This document shows, one piece after another, positions 7,789-15,999 of a stretch of 64,000 bases of DNA. The notes beneath the pieces were generated by a model. The model made no database searches, was not told the DNA's origin, and saw only the letters and a list, made by a program, of their open reading frames with translations. The stretch's first letter is position 1. Each line of letters opens with the position of its first letter. This DNA comes from CAVPGP01 sp963718065 (lineage in GTDB: Bacteria > Actinomycetota > Thermoleophilia > Gaiellales > Gaiellaceae). The stretch is from contig CAVQYE010000020.1 in NCBI GenBank assembly GCA_963718065.1, positions 248,001 to 312,000 on the forward strand. The letters run 5' to 3'. A program made the position numbers and the translations under genes.

Positions 7789-8844
7789 ATGCTTGCCGCT
7801 CTTTTGAGCGCAGTCCCGGCGGTAGCCGACCCCTCGGTCTCTTCGAAGCAGGCGGAGGCCCAGCACGTTCTCGCTGACATCCAGCGAATCGACGTGCAGA
7901 TGGAGAAGGCGGTCGAGGCTTACAACCTCGCCAACATCAAGCTCGCCAAGATCAAGCGTGACCTGCGTGACAACGAGCAGGCGCTCGGCGTGGCGCGCGG
8001 AAACCTCAAGAAGGGGCAGCGAACGCTTGCCCGTCGCCTGGTCTCGCTCTACACATCGGACTCGAGCAACACGACGCTCGAGGTGATGCTCGGCGCCAAG
8101 AGCCTGGACGACATGCTGAACCGGCTCGAGGCCGTGAGTCGCGTCTCCAGCCAGGACACGCATGTCCTCGGGGAGGTGCGCGAGTTCCGGACCGCGGTTC
8201 AGAAACGCGAGGGCCAGCTGAAGAAGGCTCATGCGGAGCAGGTCTCACTCGTCGGCGAGCGCGCACGACAACGGGCGGCGATCGAGTCGCAGCTCGCCCA
8301 GCGCCGCGCCTTGCTCTCGTCGATCAAGAGCGAGATCGCGAAGATCCAGGCTGCCGAGCGCACACGGCAGCTGCAGATCGCCGCCGCCGCGCAGGCGCGG
8401 CTCGCGAATCGCCAGAATGGGCCTGCCGACGATTCGGTCGTCGGCGCCGCGGCGACGACAGCCGAGGGCATCTCGGTCGCGCCACCGTCGCAGTACGGCG
8501 GCGTCGTCGGCGTCGCGATGCAGTACCTCGGCACCCCGTACGTGTGGGGCGGCGCTTCGCCCGGCGGCTTCGATTGCTCCGGCTTCGTCATGTACGCCTA
8601 CTCCCAGATGGGCGTCTCGTTGCCGCACAACGCGGCAGCCCAGTTCGGCTCCGGCGTCCCGGTGTCGCGCGACCAGCTCCAGGCGGGCGACCTGGTCTTC
8701 TTCGACGGGCTCGGACACGTTGGGATCTACATCGGCGGCGGCCAGTTCGTCCACTCGCCGCACACGGGCGACGTCGTCAAGATCTCGTCGCTCTCGGACT
8801 CCTGGTACGGGTCGTCGTACGTCGGCGCGCGTCGCATCCTCTAG
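7789..8844 (+). CDS. NlpC/P60 peptidoglycan endopeptidase with coiled-coil N-domain
   Basis: Exported hydrolase that cuts stem peptides of peptidoglycan, RipA/CwlO-like in layout. The 351-residue form has a hydrophobic N-terminus ending AVPAVADP, a coiled coil (about residues 20-200), and an NlpC/P60 domain with catalytic Cys in GGFDCSGFV and His in GHVGIYIGG. The only standard start is ATG 7789, but it leaves a signal peptide with no charged n-region and no ribosome site. The open frame continues upstream as LISKQRWAPYLLLG, a typical n-region, back to a possible ATT start at 7750 or 7732. The true start is unresolved. It is divergent from its coiled-coil relative. Confidence 0.9.
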   Translation: MLAALLSAVPAVADPSVSSKQAEAQHVLADIQRIDVQMEKAVEAYNLANIKLAKIKRDLRDNEQALGVARGNLKKGQRTLARRLVSLYTSDSSNTTLEVMLGAKSLDDMLNRLEAVSRVSSQDTHVLGEVREFRTAVQKREGQLKKAHAEQVSLVGERARQRAAIESQLAQRRALLSSIKSEIAKIQAAERTRQLQIAAAAQARLANRQNGPADDSVVGAAATTAEGISVAPPSQYGGVVGVAMQYLGTPYVWGGASPGGFDCSGFVMYAYSQMGVSLPHNAAAQFGSGVPVSRDQLQAGDLVFFDGLGHVGIYIGGGQFVHSPHTGDVVKISSLSDSWYGSSYVGARRIL

Positions 8845-8894
8845 CGCTCCGCCAGGCCATAGGAGCGCCGGCGCGGCCACGCTGCGCCCTCAAT

Positions 8895-9030
8895 GGGGAC
8901 AGTCCCCGGTCATGACCTTTTCGGCCAGGCGAGGCCCATGTGGGGACAGTCCCCCGCCATGGCCTTCTTGGACAGGGCGGCGTCCTAGTGGGGACAGTCC
9001 CCGGTCATGCCGTTTTCGGACAGGAGGTGG
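8895..9030 (+). repeat. REP-like palindrome cluster A (3 copies)
   Basis: Cores GGGGACAGTCCCC at 8895-8907, 8942-8954 and 8990-9002, all in the same orientation, each followed by a CATG box and a TTTT/TTCTTGGACA-type second half. They fill the gap between the convergent NlpC/P60 and acyl-CoA synthetase genes. The spacing is 47-48 bp. Confidence 0.9.
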
Positions 9031-9033
9031 CGC

Positions 9034-10824
9034 TCAGCCGTAGAGATCTTCGATCGTCGAGCCGAAGTGCTGCTGGCAGACGCGGCGCTTCAGCTTTAGC
9101 GTCGGCGTCAGCTCGTCGTCCTCCATCGAGAAGTCGCGCGGGAGGATTGCGAAGCGCTTCACCTGCTCGTAGCGCGAGCGCTCGTGGTTCACGCCGTCGA
9201 TCACGGATTGGATTCGCGCTCGCACGGATTCGTCGGTCGCCAGTTCCTCGAGCGGGGCGGTGAGGCCCTCGGCTCGGAGGGCGGCCTCGTCGAGTGTGAT
9301 CAGCGCCGTGACGTACGGCTTGCGGTCGCCGACGACGAGGGCCTGCGAGATGTACTTCGACGCCTTCAAGTCGTTCTCGAGGTTCTGCGGTGCGACGTTC
9401 TTGCCGCCGGAGGTGACGATCAGATCCTTCTTTCGGTCGGTGATCTTCAGGAACCCGTCGTCGTCGATCTCGCCCACGTCTCCTGTCAGGAGCCAACCGT
9501 CCTCGGTCAGCACCTCCGCCGTCGACGCCTCGTCCTTGTAGTAGCCCTTGAAGATCGTGTTCGACCGGATGAGCACTTCGCCGTCGCCGGCGATCCGCAG
9601 CTCGACGCCGGGCAGCGCCTGGCCGACCGTGCCGAAACGGAACGCGTCGGGCCGGTTGACCGTCGCGGCGGTCGTGCACTCGGAGAGGCCATATCCCTCG
9701 AGGATCAGCAGCCCGATCGCGTGGAAGAACTCCGCCATCTCCTGCCCGAGCGGCGCGCCGCCGGAGTTGGCGATGCGAAGCCGGCCGCCGAGGCGCTCCA
9801 TCACCCTCGAGAAGACGAGCTTGCCTGCCACGCGCCGCTGCGCGGCCAGCAGCGCCGGAACAGGCTCACCGGCCTGCTCCAACCGGCTCACGCGGTACCC
9901 GACCCGCATGGCCCAGTCGATGATCCGCCGCTTCGCGCCCGTGGCCTCGTCGAATTGCTGGAGGACGGCGGTGTGGATCTTCTCGTACACCCGCGGCACG
10001 CTCGGGAAGAGCGTCGGCCGCACCTGCGGCAGCGCCATCACCGCATGCAGCGGGTCCGGGAGGAACGCGACCGTGAATCCCACATAGGGGGCAGAGAGGT
10101 GAAGCAGCCGGCCATAGTTGTGCGCGAGCGGCAGGTAGAGAAGCGCGATGTCGCCGGGGACGGCCAGCGGCGGCTCCATCTCGTCCGCCTTGGTCACCAT
10201 CGCGTGGTAGTTGCGGTGACGGATCATGCAGGCCTTCGGCCGGCCGGTCGTGCCCGACGTGTAGATGAACGTGAAGAGGTCGTTCTCGTCGATCTCGACC
10301 GTGCGCGCCGCCAGCGCGCCGGGGTTCGCCGCCGCGAAGGCGCGACCTTGCTCGCGCAGGCCGTCGAGGTCGGCGAACGTCAGGACGTGCTGCAGGCGCT
10401 CGCTCGACGCGCGGTAGTCCGAGATCTTCTCGAGCTGCTCGTCGTCCTCGACGACTGCGCCGACCACCTCCGAGTGCTCGAGGATGTAGACCGTCTCGCC
10501 CTGGGCGCTGTTGGGGTAGATCGGCGCCACGACCGCGCCGACGAGGCCGAGCGCGAAATCGAAGAGCGCCCATTCGAGGCGGGTGCGGCCGATGATCGCG
10601 AAGGCCTCGCCTCGGCCGACGCCGAGCGAGAGCAGGCCGTTTGCCAGCTCGTCGATCGCCACGCCCGCGTCGGCCCACGAGACCTCGCGCCAGCCGTCGT
10701 CCTCTTCGACGAGGTAGGCCGTGCCTGCGCGGCCTCGAGCTTCCTGCCAGAGGCCGGCGATCGTGCGCGGTTCGGCCGGCATTGCCGACCGCTCAGAAGC
10801 TGGTGGAGTGCTGACCTCGCTCAC
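9034..10824 (-). CDS. Long-chain acyl-CoA synthetase (FadD15-type AMP-dependent ligase)
   Basis: Activates fatty acids to acyl-CoA via an acyl-AMP intermediate. The 596-residue protein has the AMP-binding P-loop YTSGTTGRPKACM, the LEGYGLSE adenine motif, the TGDVGEIDDDGFLKITDRKK hinge and the C-terminal catalytic lysine in TPTLKLKRR. The GTG at 10824 is preferred. A GTG or TTG further up (10869) would start inside the divergent Ku promoter region. A TAAAGT box lies 13 nt before the GTG. It could feed the beta-oxidation genes at 23-30 kb. Confidence 0.93.
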   Translation of the reverse strand: MSEVSTPPASERSAMPAEPRTIAGLWQEARGRAGTAYLVEEDDGWREVSWADAGVAIDELANGLLSLGVGRGEAFAIIGRTRLEWALFDFALGLVGAVVAPIYPNSAQGETVYILEHSEVVGAVVEDDEQLEKISDYRASSERLQHVLTFADLDGLREQGRAFAAANPGALAARTVEIDENDLFTFIYTSGTTGRPKACMIRHRNYHAMVTKADEMEPPLAVPGDIALLYLPLAHNYGRLLHLSAPYVGFTVAFLPDPLHAVMALPQVRPTLFPSVPRVYEKIHTAVLQQFDEATGAKRRIIDWAMRVGYRVSRLEQAGEPVPALLAAQRRVAGKLVFSRVMERLGGRLRIANSGGAPLGQEMAEFFHAIGLLILEGYGLSECTTAATVNRPDAFRFGTVGQALPGVELRIAGDGEVLIRSNTIFKGYYKDEASTAEVLTEDGWLLTGDVGEIDDDGFLKITDRKKDLIVTSGGKNVAPQNLENDLKASKYISQALVVGDRKPYVTALITLDEAALRAEGLTAPLEELATDESVRARIQSVIDGVNHERSRYEQVKRFAILPRDFSMEDDELTPTLKLKRRVCQQHFGSTIEDLYG

Positions 10825-10910
10825 GGAGCCTGCTCGCACTTTACTCAGGCCGGGGAGGGATGCTGTCAATTTCCACGAAACTCCCTGGTCCCTCTACGAT
10901 TCGAGGAACG

Positions 10911-11795
10911 ATGCGGACGACCTGGAACGGCGCGATCAGCTTCGGGCTGGTGAACATCCCTGTGGGCCTCGCGCCCGCGACAAAACCCGCTGCCCGTCAG
11001 TCGGACGTCTCGTTCCGGCTGCTGCACCGCGAGTGCGGCACGCCGATCAAGCAGAAGCGTTGGTGCCCGACCCACGATCGCGAGGTCAGCCAGGACGAGC
11101 TCGTTCGCGGCTGGGAGGTCTCAAAGGGTCAGTTCGTGCTCGTCGAGGACGCCGATCTCGAATCGCTCGAGCAGCAGCAGAACTCGCGGTTGATCGAGAT
11201 CGAGCGCTTCGTCGACCTCGATCAGGTCGATCCCGTCTGGTACGACCGCACCTACTTCGTCGTTCCCGGCGGCGCCGAGGCAGCGAGGCGGCCGTATGCG
11301 CTGCTCCACGAGGCCATGAAGGATGCCGGCGTGGGCGCGATCGGCCGGTTCGTCCAGGCCGGCAAGGAGAAGCTCGCGCTGATCCGCCCGCTCGGCGAGG
11401 CGCTCGCGCTCGAGACGCTCTTCGTGAACGAGGATGTCGTGCCCGCCGAGGAGATCGAGGGAGCGGTCGCCGGCGCCGAGGTGAAGAAGCCCGAGCTCGC
11501 GCTTGCCCGGCAGATCGTCGCGAGCCTGCACGGAGACTTCGACCCGTCGGAGCTCAAGAGCGAGTACCGCCAGAGCCTCCGGGCCCTGCTCGAGGCGAAG
11601 CTCGCCGGCACAGAGCTCGCCGAGCCGGAGCCCGAGGAGGAGGCGGCGCCCGTCATCGACCTGATCGACGCGCTCAAGCGCTCCGTCGCCGAGGTCAAGT
11701 CACGCCAGGGCACCGAGGACGGCGCCGGAAAGCCGAAAGCCGCCTCGAAGGGCGGCTCTCGAACGCGTCGCGCTCCGGTGAAGAAGAGCGCGTAG
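10911..11795 (+). CDS. ku: Ku protein, non-homologous end joining
   Basis: Prokaryotic Ku forms a ring on double-strand breaks and recruits LigD. The 294-residue protein opens with TTWNGAISFGLVNIPVGL, the family hallmark, and has the FVDLDQVDPVWYDRTYF segment of the beta-barrel. The C-terminus is a Lys/Arg/Ala-rich tail (from about residue 265) of the type that binds DNA. The start is ATG 10911 with a GAGGA site 4 nt before it. No ligD lies in the window. The only ligase here is the replicative LigA. Confidence 0.95.
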   Translation: MRTTWNGAISFGLVNIPVGLAPATKPAARQSDVSFRLLHRECGTPIKQKRWCPTHDREVSQDELVRGWEVSKGQFVLVEDADLESLEQQQNSRLIEIERFVDLDQVDPVWYDRTYFVVPGGAEAARRPYALLHEAMKDAGVGAIGRFVQAGKEKLALIRPLGEALALETLFVNEDVVPAEEIEGAVAGAEVKKPELALARQIVASLHGDFDPSELKSEYRQSLRALLEAKLAGTELAEPEPEEEAAPVIDLIDALKRSVAEVKSRQGTEDGAGKPKAASKGGSRTRRAPVKKSA

Positions 11796-11845
11796 CCAGT
11801 CGTCGCAGAGCGAACGGCTCAGCGCCTCACCGGCTCTGGAGCGTT

Positions 11846-11947
11846 AGTGGCTCTGCAGTTCTAGTGGCTCTGCAGTTCTGGTGGCTCTGCAGTTCTGGTG
11901 GCTCTGCAGTTCTAGTGACTCTGCAGTTCTAGTGGCTCTGCGGCATG
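11846..11947 (+). repeat. 17-bp tandem repeat, five full copies plus one partial
   Basis: The unit agtggctctgcagttct repeats at 11846, 11863, 11880, 11897, 11914 and 11931 with single-base variants. The last unit coincides with the stop codon and final codons of the 56-residue gene on the minus strand, so the array looks like serial duplication of that gene's 3' tip. 17 is not a multiple of three. Confidence 0.9.
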
Positions 11948-12099
11948 GCGCCCAACGCCTGGAGCTGCGCGGCGAACAGCGTCTTGTCGATCTTCCCCTG
12001 GTAGATCGGCACGCTCTCCTGCACGCAAACCCGGATGACCTCGTCGCGGTCGATCCCGAGCTCCTTGGACAGCTCTTCCGGCGTAAGGTGATTTGCCAT
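11929..12099 (-). CDS. Conserved-looking 56-residue HTH-like small protein
   Basis: Small soluble protein not recognised by name. It reads ANHLTPEELSKELGIDRDEV at the start, whose spacing resembles a helix-turn-helix, and then a KIDKTLFAAQLQALG helix. The ATG at 12099 is chosen because AAGGAG sits 5-6 nt upstream, the best Shine-Dalgarno in this area. Upstream on the same strand is a terminator-like hairpin, suggesting an attenuated leader. A regulator role is only a guess. Confidence 0.7.
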   Translation of the reverse strand: MANHLTPEELSKELGIDRDEVIRVCVQESVPIYQGKIDKTLFAAQLQALGAMPQSH

Positions 12100-12123
12100 G
12101 TCGCTCCTTCCGTTCTCGGCCAC

Positions 12124-12157
12124 AAAAAAGCCCATCTGCGCGCTGCGCTGACGGGCT
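12124..12157 (-). terminator. Intrinsic terminator or attenuator upstream of the 56-residue gene
   Basis: On the minus strand AGCCC (12157-12153) and GGGCT (12133-12129) pair around an inner GCGC stem and are followed by a run of T residues. It lies only 25 nt before the ribosome site of the small gene, so it would interrupt that gene's own leader. No minus-strand gene lies immediately upstream. Confidence 0.6.
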
Positions 12158-12244
12158 AAGACGTTGCCTTGCTTTTTGGGACCCGGGGAATCACTGGGCC
12201 TGTCCCCCTCTAGTGCTCATTGGATCTAAGGATAGACGGGGATC

Positions 12245-13096
12245 ATGACGGACGCAAAGATGTCCGGTTTGCAGGAGCGTTTCGCCGAGGTGAAAGGGAC
12301 CCGGCTCCGCTACTTCGTCGGCGGCGAAGGACCGCCCGTCGTGCTCGTGCACGGCTTCGCAGGCGCGGCGTCCAACTGGATCGAGATCGCAGCGCTGCTT
12401 GCGCAATCGCACCGCGTGCTCGTCCCCGATCTGCCCGGGCACGGGCATTCGGACGCACTGTCCTCGACTCCCGGCTTGGGGGTCTTCGCGGATCGCGTCG
12501 CCGCCGTCGCGAAGCTCGAGCAGATGCTGCCCGCGCATGTCGTCGGGCATTCGCTCGGCGGTGTCGTCGTGCTGCGGCTCGCGGCACGGAGACCCGAGGC
12601 CGTGCGCTCGGTCGCACTGGTCGCGCCCGCCGGCATCTCGTCGTCGACCCGCGTCGCCGAAGCGACGTTGACCGCGTTCGGGCTCGTACGGCCCGGACGG
12701 CACATCGGTCGCTTGATCGAGACGGTTGCGGCCACGCCTCGGCTTCGCCGCACCGTGCTCGGCGCGTGGGCAGTGTCGGACGGGACGGTGCTCACCGCCG
12801 AGGCGACGCGTGGCCTCCTCGCGGGTCCGCCGCTGCACACCGACACGTTGAGCGCCGGGCGTGCGCTCGTCCGTGACGATCCGCGAGGCGACCTCGGGCG
12901 TGTCGCGTGCCCGTGCCTCGTCATCGGCGGTGCGCGCGACGTGCAGGTGCCGGTGGCCGACTTCTTCCAGTACGCCCGGCGGCTGCGCGCGCCCGTGCGC
13001 CTCGTCGCGGACGCCGGGCACCTCGTGATCGCCGAACGGCCCGCCGCCGTCGTGGACGCGATTCTGTCGCTCGTTGCTTCTGCGGAGCTTCGCTAG
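12245..13096 (+). CDS. Alpha/beta hydrolase
   Basis: Cytoplasmic serine hydrolase of 283 residues with the classic fold. It has an oxyanion loop in VVLVHGFAGAASNW, the nucleophile elbow GHSLGG at about residues 100-105, a likely acid in GGARDVQVP, and the catalytic His in DAGHLVIAERP near the end. This resembles MhpC- or BioH-type esterases, but the substrate cannot be inferred. The stop codon is interlocked with that of ssb (CTAG at 13093-13096). Confidence 0.9.
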   Translation: MTDAKMSGLQERFAEVKGTRLRYFVGGEGPPVVLVHGFAGAASNWIEIAALLAQSHRVLVPDLPGHGHSDALSSTPGLGVFADRVAAVAKLEQMLPAHVVGHSLGGVVVLRLAARRPEAVRSVALVAPAGISSSTRVAEATLTAFGLVRPGRHIGRLIETVAATPRLRRTVLGAWAVSDGTVLTAEATRGLLAGPPLHTDTLSAGRALVRDDPRGDLGRVACPCLVIGGARDVQVPVADFFQYARRLRAPVRLVADAGHLVIAERPAAVVDAILSLVASAELR

Positions 13097-13410
13097 GCCA
13101 CGGCGACCTCCGCGGGCGGGGACAGGAACTGGACATGGTGCGCGACGACCTCGATCGCGTTCCGGCGCTTCCCCTCTTCCTCCCAGCTGCGGCTGCGCAG
13201 GCGGCCGTCGACCGCAACCCGACGGCCTTTGACGAGGTACTGCGCGCAGAGCTCTGCCTGCTTGTCCCAGGCGACGACGCCGACGAAGTCCGCCGCGTCG
13301 CCCTTGGGGCGGTCGACGGCAAGCAGGAACGTCGCGCGTTGCTTGCCCTCGCCGACCTCCTTCAGCTCGACGTCGGTCGCGAGGTTGCCGATCAGGGTGA
13401 CGACGTTCAC
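13093..13410 (-). CDS. ssb: Single-stranded DNA-binding protein (short form)
   Basis: OB-fold protein that coats single-stranded DNA. It has 105 residues and opens with VNVVTLIGNLATDVELK. The core FVGVVAWDKQAELCAQYLVKG (split over two strands) is typical. It lacks the flexible tail and acidic DDDIPF-like tip of replicative SSB, so it is a short paralog or a specialised SSB. The start is GTG 13410 with GGAGGAG 3-4 nt upstream. A longer frame running back through the tRNA is spurious. Confidence 0.92.
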   Translation of the reverse strand: MNVVTLIGNLATDVELKEVGEGKQRATFLLAVDRPKGDAADFVGVVAWDKQAELCAQYLVKGRRVAVDGRLRSRSWEEEGKRRNAIEVVAHHVQFLSPPAEVAVA

Positions 13411-13480
13411 GGGCTCCTCCTCCGGTGACTGTCGAGCCAACGTAGCCCCGGGAACGGCACGTGTCTGTGACAACTCTGGA

Positions 13481-13509
13481 AAGAAAAACGGCGGGCCGAT
13501 GCCCGCCGT
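13481..13509 (-). terminator. Intrinsic terminator of tRNA-Pro
   Basis: A nine-base-pair stem ACGGCGGGC/GCCCGCCGT (13488-13509) with a 4-nt loop is followed on the minus strand by TTTTTCTT. It sits 8 bp beyond the tRNA 3' end and insulates ssb. Confidence 0.85.
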
Positions 13510-13516
13510 CTTCTCA

Positions 13517-13590
13517 TCGGGGTGCCGAGATTTGAACTCGGGACCTCTCCGACCCGAACGGAGCGCGCTACCAGGCTGCGCCACACCCCG
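13517..13590 (-). tRNA. tRNA-Pro (anticodon CGG)
   Basis: A 74-nt cloverleaf with acceptor CGGGGTG/CACCCCG, D-arm GCGC/GCGC, anticodon stem CTCCG/CGGAG around loop TTCGGGT (anticodon CGG, reading CCG), and T-arm CCGAG/CTCGG with TTCAAAT. The discriminator base is A. CCA is not encoded. Confidence 0.97.
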
Positions 13591-13602
13591 AGCGGCTACA
13601 GG

Positions 13603-14034
13603 TTAGCCGCTCGGGGCACCCTCCGCCGGAGCAGGCTCTGACGAGTCATGGCGGTGAACCACGGCCGTGCACGCGTCCTCGACGTAGTCGAGGCCCGCAG
13701 CGGTGGCGATGCGACGAGCCTCGTCCGAGCGGATTCCGAGCTGGAGCCAGAGCGCTCCCGCGCCTGCGGCCACCGCCTCACGCGCGTGGGCGGCGCAGTG
13801 CTCCGGCCGCCGGAAGACGTCGACGAGGTCGATGTGCTCGTCGATCTCGGCGAGCGACGCCACGCAGGGCACGCCGAGCACGTCGTCGCAGTCCAGTGGG
13901 CGAACCGGGATCACGCGGTAGCCGGCGTCGAGCAGATAGCGCATGACGCGGTGGCTCGGCCGTTCGGGATTGGGCGAAGCGCCGACCAGTGCGATCGTCC
14001 CCGCCTCGCGGAGGATCTGCTCGGGCGACCTCAT
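13603..14034 (-). CDS. CoA-binding domain protein (YccU family)
   Basis: Rossmann-fold protein of 143 residues. It has the IALVGASPNPERPSHRVM nucleotide-binding start, VIPVRP, and the segment HIDLVDVFRRPEH, all typical of YccU/CoA_binding_2 proteins. The family binds CoA and its biological role is poorly defined. Its ATG overlaps the stop of the MFS gene (ATGA at 14031-14034), so the two are translationally coupled. Confidence 0.9.
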   Translation of the reverse strand: MRSPEQILREAGTIALVGASPNPERPSHRVMRYLLDAGYRVIPVRPLDCDDVLGVPCVASLAEIDEHIDLVDVFRRPEHCAAHAREAVAAGAGALWLQLGIRSDEARRIATAAGLDYVEDACTAVVHRHDSSEPAPAEGAPSG

Positions 14035-15260
14035 GCGGCCGTTCGCACGGAGCGGTAGCAGAGCGGGATGAACCACAGCACACAACCGAGCGAGCCGCCG
14101 ACGGCGATGATCTGGCGCGGCGTGAAGGTGCCGGCGAGCGCGCCCGCGACCGCATAGCCGATCGGGGTCAGCGCGAACGAGCCGAACGCATCGAGGCTGA
14201 AGACACGTGACAGGTAGTTCTCCGGTACGAGCTCGGTGACCATGGTGAACCACCCGGCGATCCCGAGCCCGATGCCGAGCCCGCGCCAGACGACGGCCAC
14301 GCAGGCGAGCGGGTACCAGGGCGAGAGCGCGACAACGACCATGCCCACGTCGTTCAACCCGAAAGCGATGAAGCAGATCAGGACGCGGTTGCGGCGCGGG
14401 TTCCAGCGGGCGTAGATCAGCGAGCCGGCGACCATTCCGAGCGACATCAGGCTGAAGAGGAATCCGTACGAGCCGACACCGCGGTCGTACTGATCGCGCA
14501 CGAGTTGCGGCAGGAGGGCGATGTAGGGTGACATCGCGATCATCAGGATGAACGTCGCCACGAAGATGCCCGACCAGAGCCACGGAACGCTCATCACGTA
14601 GCGGAAGCCGGCGCCGATCTCACGGAAGGCGCCCTCACGCGGCGCCGGCGTCATCACGCGCGGGCGCGCCTGCCACAGCAGGGCAGCGGAGGCGACGAAG
14701 GACAGCGCGTCGATCGTCCAGACGGTCCCAGGGCCCGCCGTGCCGTACAGTCCGGCGGCGACCGCGGGCCCGATCACGGCGCTCAGCTGTCGCGCACCGT
14801 TGATCATCGAGTTCGCCGACGCGAGGTAGGGCTGCTCGACGACGAGCGGGACGATGCCGCCGAAGGCCGGGTGGAAGAACCCGTCGGCGAAGCCGATCGC
14901 CGTTGCGAGGACCATCAGCGAGGTGAGTGAGAGATGCCCGCTGAACTCGAGGACGGCGAGCATGCCGACGAGGACGGCGCGGGCGAGGTCGGAGCCGATC
15001 ATCAGCAGGCGCCGCGAGTGCCGGTCGGCGAGGACGCCGCCCCAGAGGAGGGTCGTCAGCAGGCCGAGGGAGTAGAGCGCGAGGACGAAGCCGAGCGAGC
15101 CCGCGTCGCCGGTCAGGTCGGTGACGCGCCAGCCGAGGGCGACGATGAACGCCGCGTCGCCGACGAACGAGATCGTCTGACCGCCCCAGAGCAGGCGGAA
15201 GTCGCGGCTGCGGAAGGCGCCGAGAGTGCCGGCGCGCTTGGCGGGGAAGGCGTCGTCCAC
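14031..15260 (-). CDS. MFS transporter (MFS_3/enterobactin-exporter-like)
   Basis: Twelve-helix exporter of about 409 residues. The FRSRDFRLLWGGQTISFVGD opening and the LADRHSRRLLM loop between helices 2 and 3 are typical of the MFS_3 family that exports siderophores or drugs. The GTG at 15260 is used because it follows a TAGCGT box by 8 nt. A longer form beginning at 15338 would overlap the divergent HAD gene. The substrate is unknown. Confidence 0.87.
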   Translation of the reverse strand: MDDAFPAKRAGTLGAFRSRDFRLLWGGQTISFVGDAAFIVALGWRVTDLTGDAGSLGFVLALYSLGLLTTLLWGGVLADRHSRRLLMIGSDLARAVLVGMLAVLEFSGHLSLTSLMVLATAIGFADGFFHPAFGGIVPLVVEQPYLASANSMINGARQLSAVIGPAVAAGLYGTAGPGTVWTIDALSFVASAALLWQARPRVMTPAPREGAFREIGAGFRYVMSVPWLWSGIFVATFILMIAMSPYIALLPQLVRDQYDRGVGSYGFLFSLMSLGMVAGSLIYARWNPRRNRVLICFIAFGLNDVGMVVVALSPWYPLACVAVVWRGLGIGLGIAGWFTMVTELVPENYLSRVFSLDAFGSFALTPIGYAVAGALAGTFTPRQIIAVGGSLGCVLWFIPLCYRSVRTAA

Positions 15261-15268
15261 TCGCGCCA

Positions 15269-15278
15269 ACGCTATCGT
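15269..15278. promoter_or_regulatory. Overlapping divergent -10 boxes (MFS gene and HAD gene)
   Basis: Plus strand TATCGT (15273-15278) is 7 nt before GTG 15286. Minus strand TAGCGT (15274-15269) is 8 nt before GTG 15260. Both genes would be leaderless and the two polymerases would compete. Confidence 0.5.
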
Positions 15279-15285
15279 GGCCGAC

Positions 15286-15978
15286 GTGTCGCAAAACGCA
15301 GTGCCTCTGAGCGCCGTCGTCTTCGACGTCGACTTCACGATCTCGAAGCCGGGACCCGATCTCGGCCCGGAGGGCTACCAGCGGCTCGGCGCACGGTTCG
15401 GCCTCGCGCTCGATCCGGAGCGCTACGAGGAGGCGCGGATCGCGGCGCTCGACGAGTTGCAGCGCCACCCGGAGCTCGACCACGACGAGGAAGTCTGGGT
15501 GCTCTTCACCCAGCGGATCATCGTCGGCATGGGCGGCACCGGCGACACGTATGCATGCGCGGCCGAGATGACGCGTGCGTGGGAGCAGGCGGAGCACTTC
15601 GAGCTCTACGAGGACGCGCTGCCGGTGCTTCAGGATCTGCGGGAGCGAGGCCTGCGGCTCGGGCTGCTCTCGAACACGGCGCGCGACCTGGATGAGTTCG
15701 TCGCGCATCACGGGCTCGACGTCGACGCGGTGCTCACGTCGCGGGCCCACGGCAAGACGAAGCCGCATGAGGCGATCTTCCGCGCGATGCTCGAGGCGCT
15801 CGGCGTCGATGCGGGGGCGGCCGTGATGGTCGGCGACACCGTCGAGGACGACGTCGAGGGTGCGCGGGCGATCGGCATGCGGGCGGTGCTCGTCGATCGT
15901 GACGACCGGTACCCGGAGGTGGTGGAGCGGATCCCGACGCTGCTCGCTCTGCCGGCTGCGCTTGGGCTCGTCGTCTGA
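15286..15978 (+). CDS. HAD-superfamily hydrolase
   Basis: Predicted phosphatase or dehalogenase-like hydrolase of 230 residues. Motif I is DVDFTISKPG at about residue 14, with Phe where Gly is usual. Motif II is LLSNTARD, the motif III lysine is in HGKTKPHEAIF, and motif IV is VGDTVEDDVEGA. The GTG at 15286 lies 7 nt after a -10 box. The variant motif I (DVDFT) is still compatible with catalysis because both aspartates remain. Confidence 0.85.
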   Translation: MSQNAVPLSAVVFDVDFTISKPGPDLGPEGYQRLGARFGLALDPERYEEARIAALDELQRHPELDHDEEVWVLFTQRIIVGMGGTGDTYACAAEMTRAWEQAEHFELYEDALPVLQDLRERGLRLGLLSNTARDLDEFVAHHGLDVDAVLTSRAHGKTKPHEAIFRAMLEALGVDAGAAVMVGDTVEDDVEGARAIGMRAVLVDRDDRYPEVVERIPTLLALPAALGLVV

Positions 15979-15999
15979 TCGGCTTTTTCGGTCATCACC

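Noticed and set aside
7675..7789. c-di-AMP (ydaO) riboswitch before the NlpC/P60 gene
   Set aside because: The position is right for actinobacterial wall genes, but I cannot find the conserved core bases.
13093..13584. Long form of SSB
   Set aside because: The extension would translate through tRNA-Pro and its terminator, and a strong ribosome site marks the GTG at 13410.
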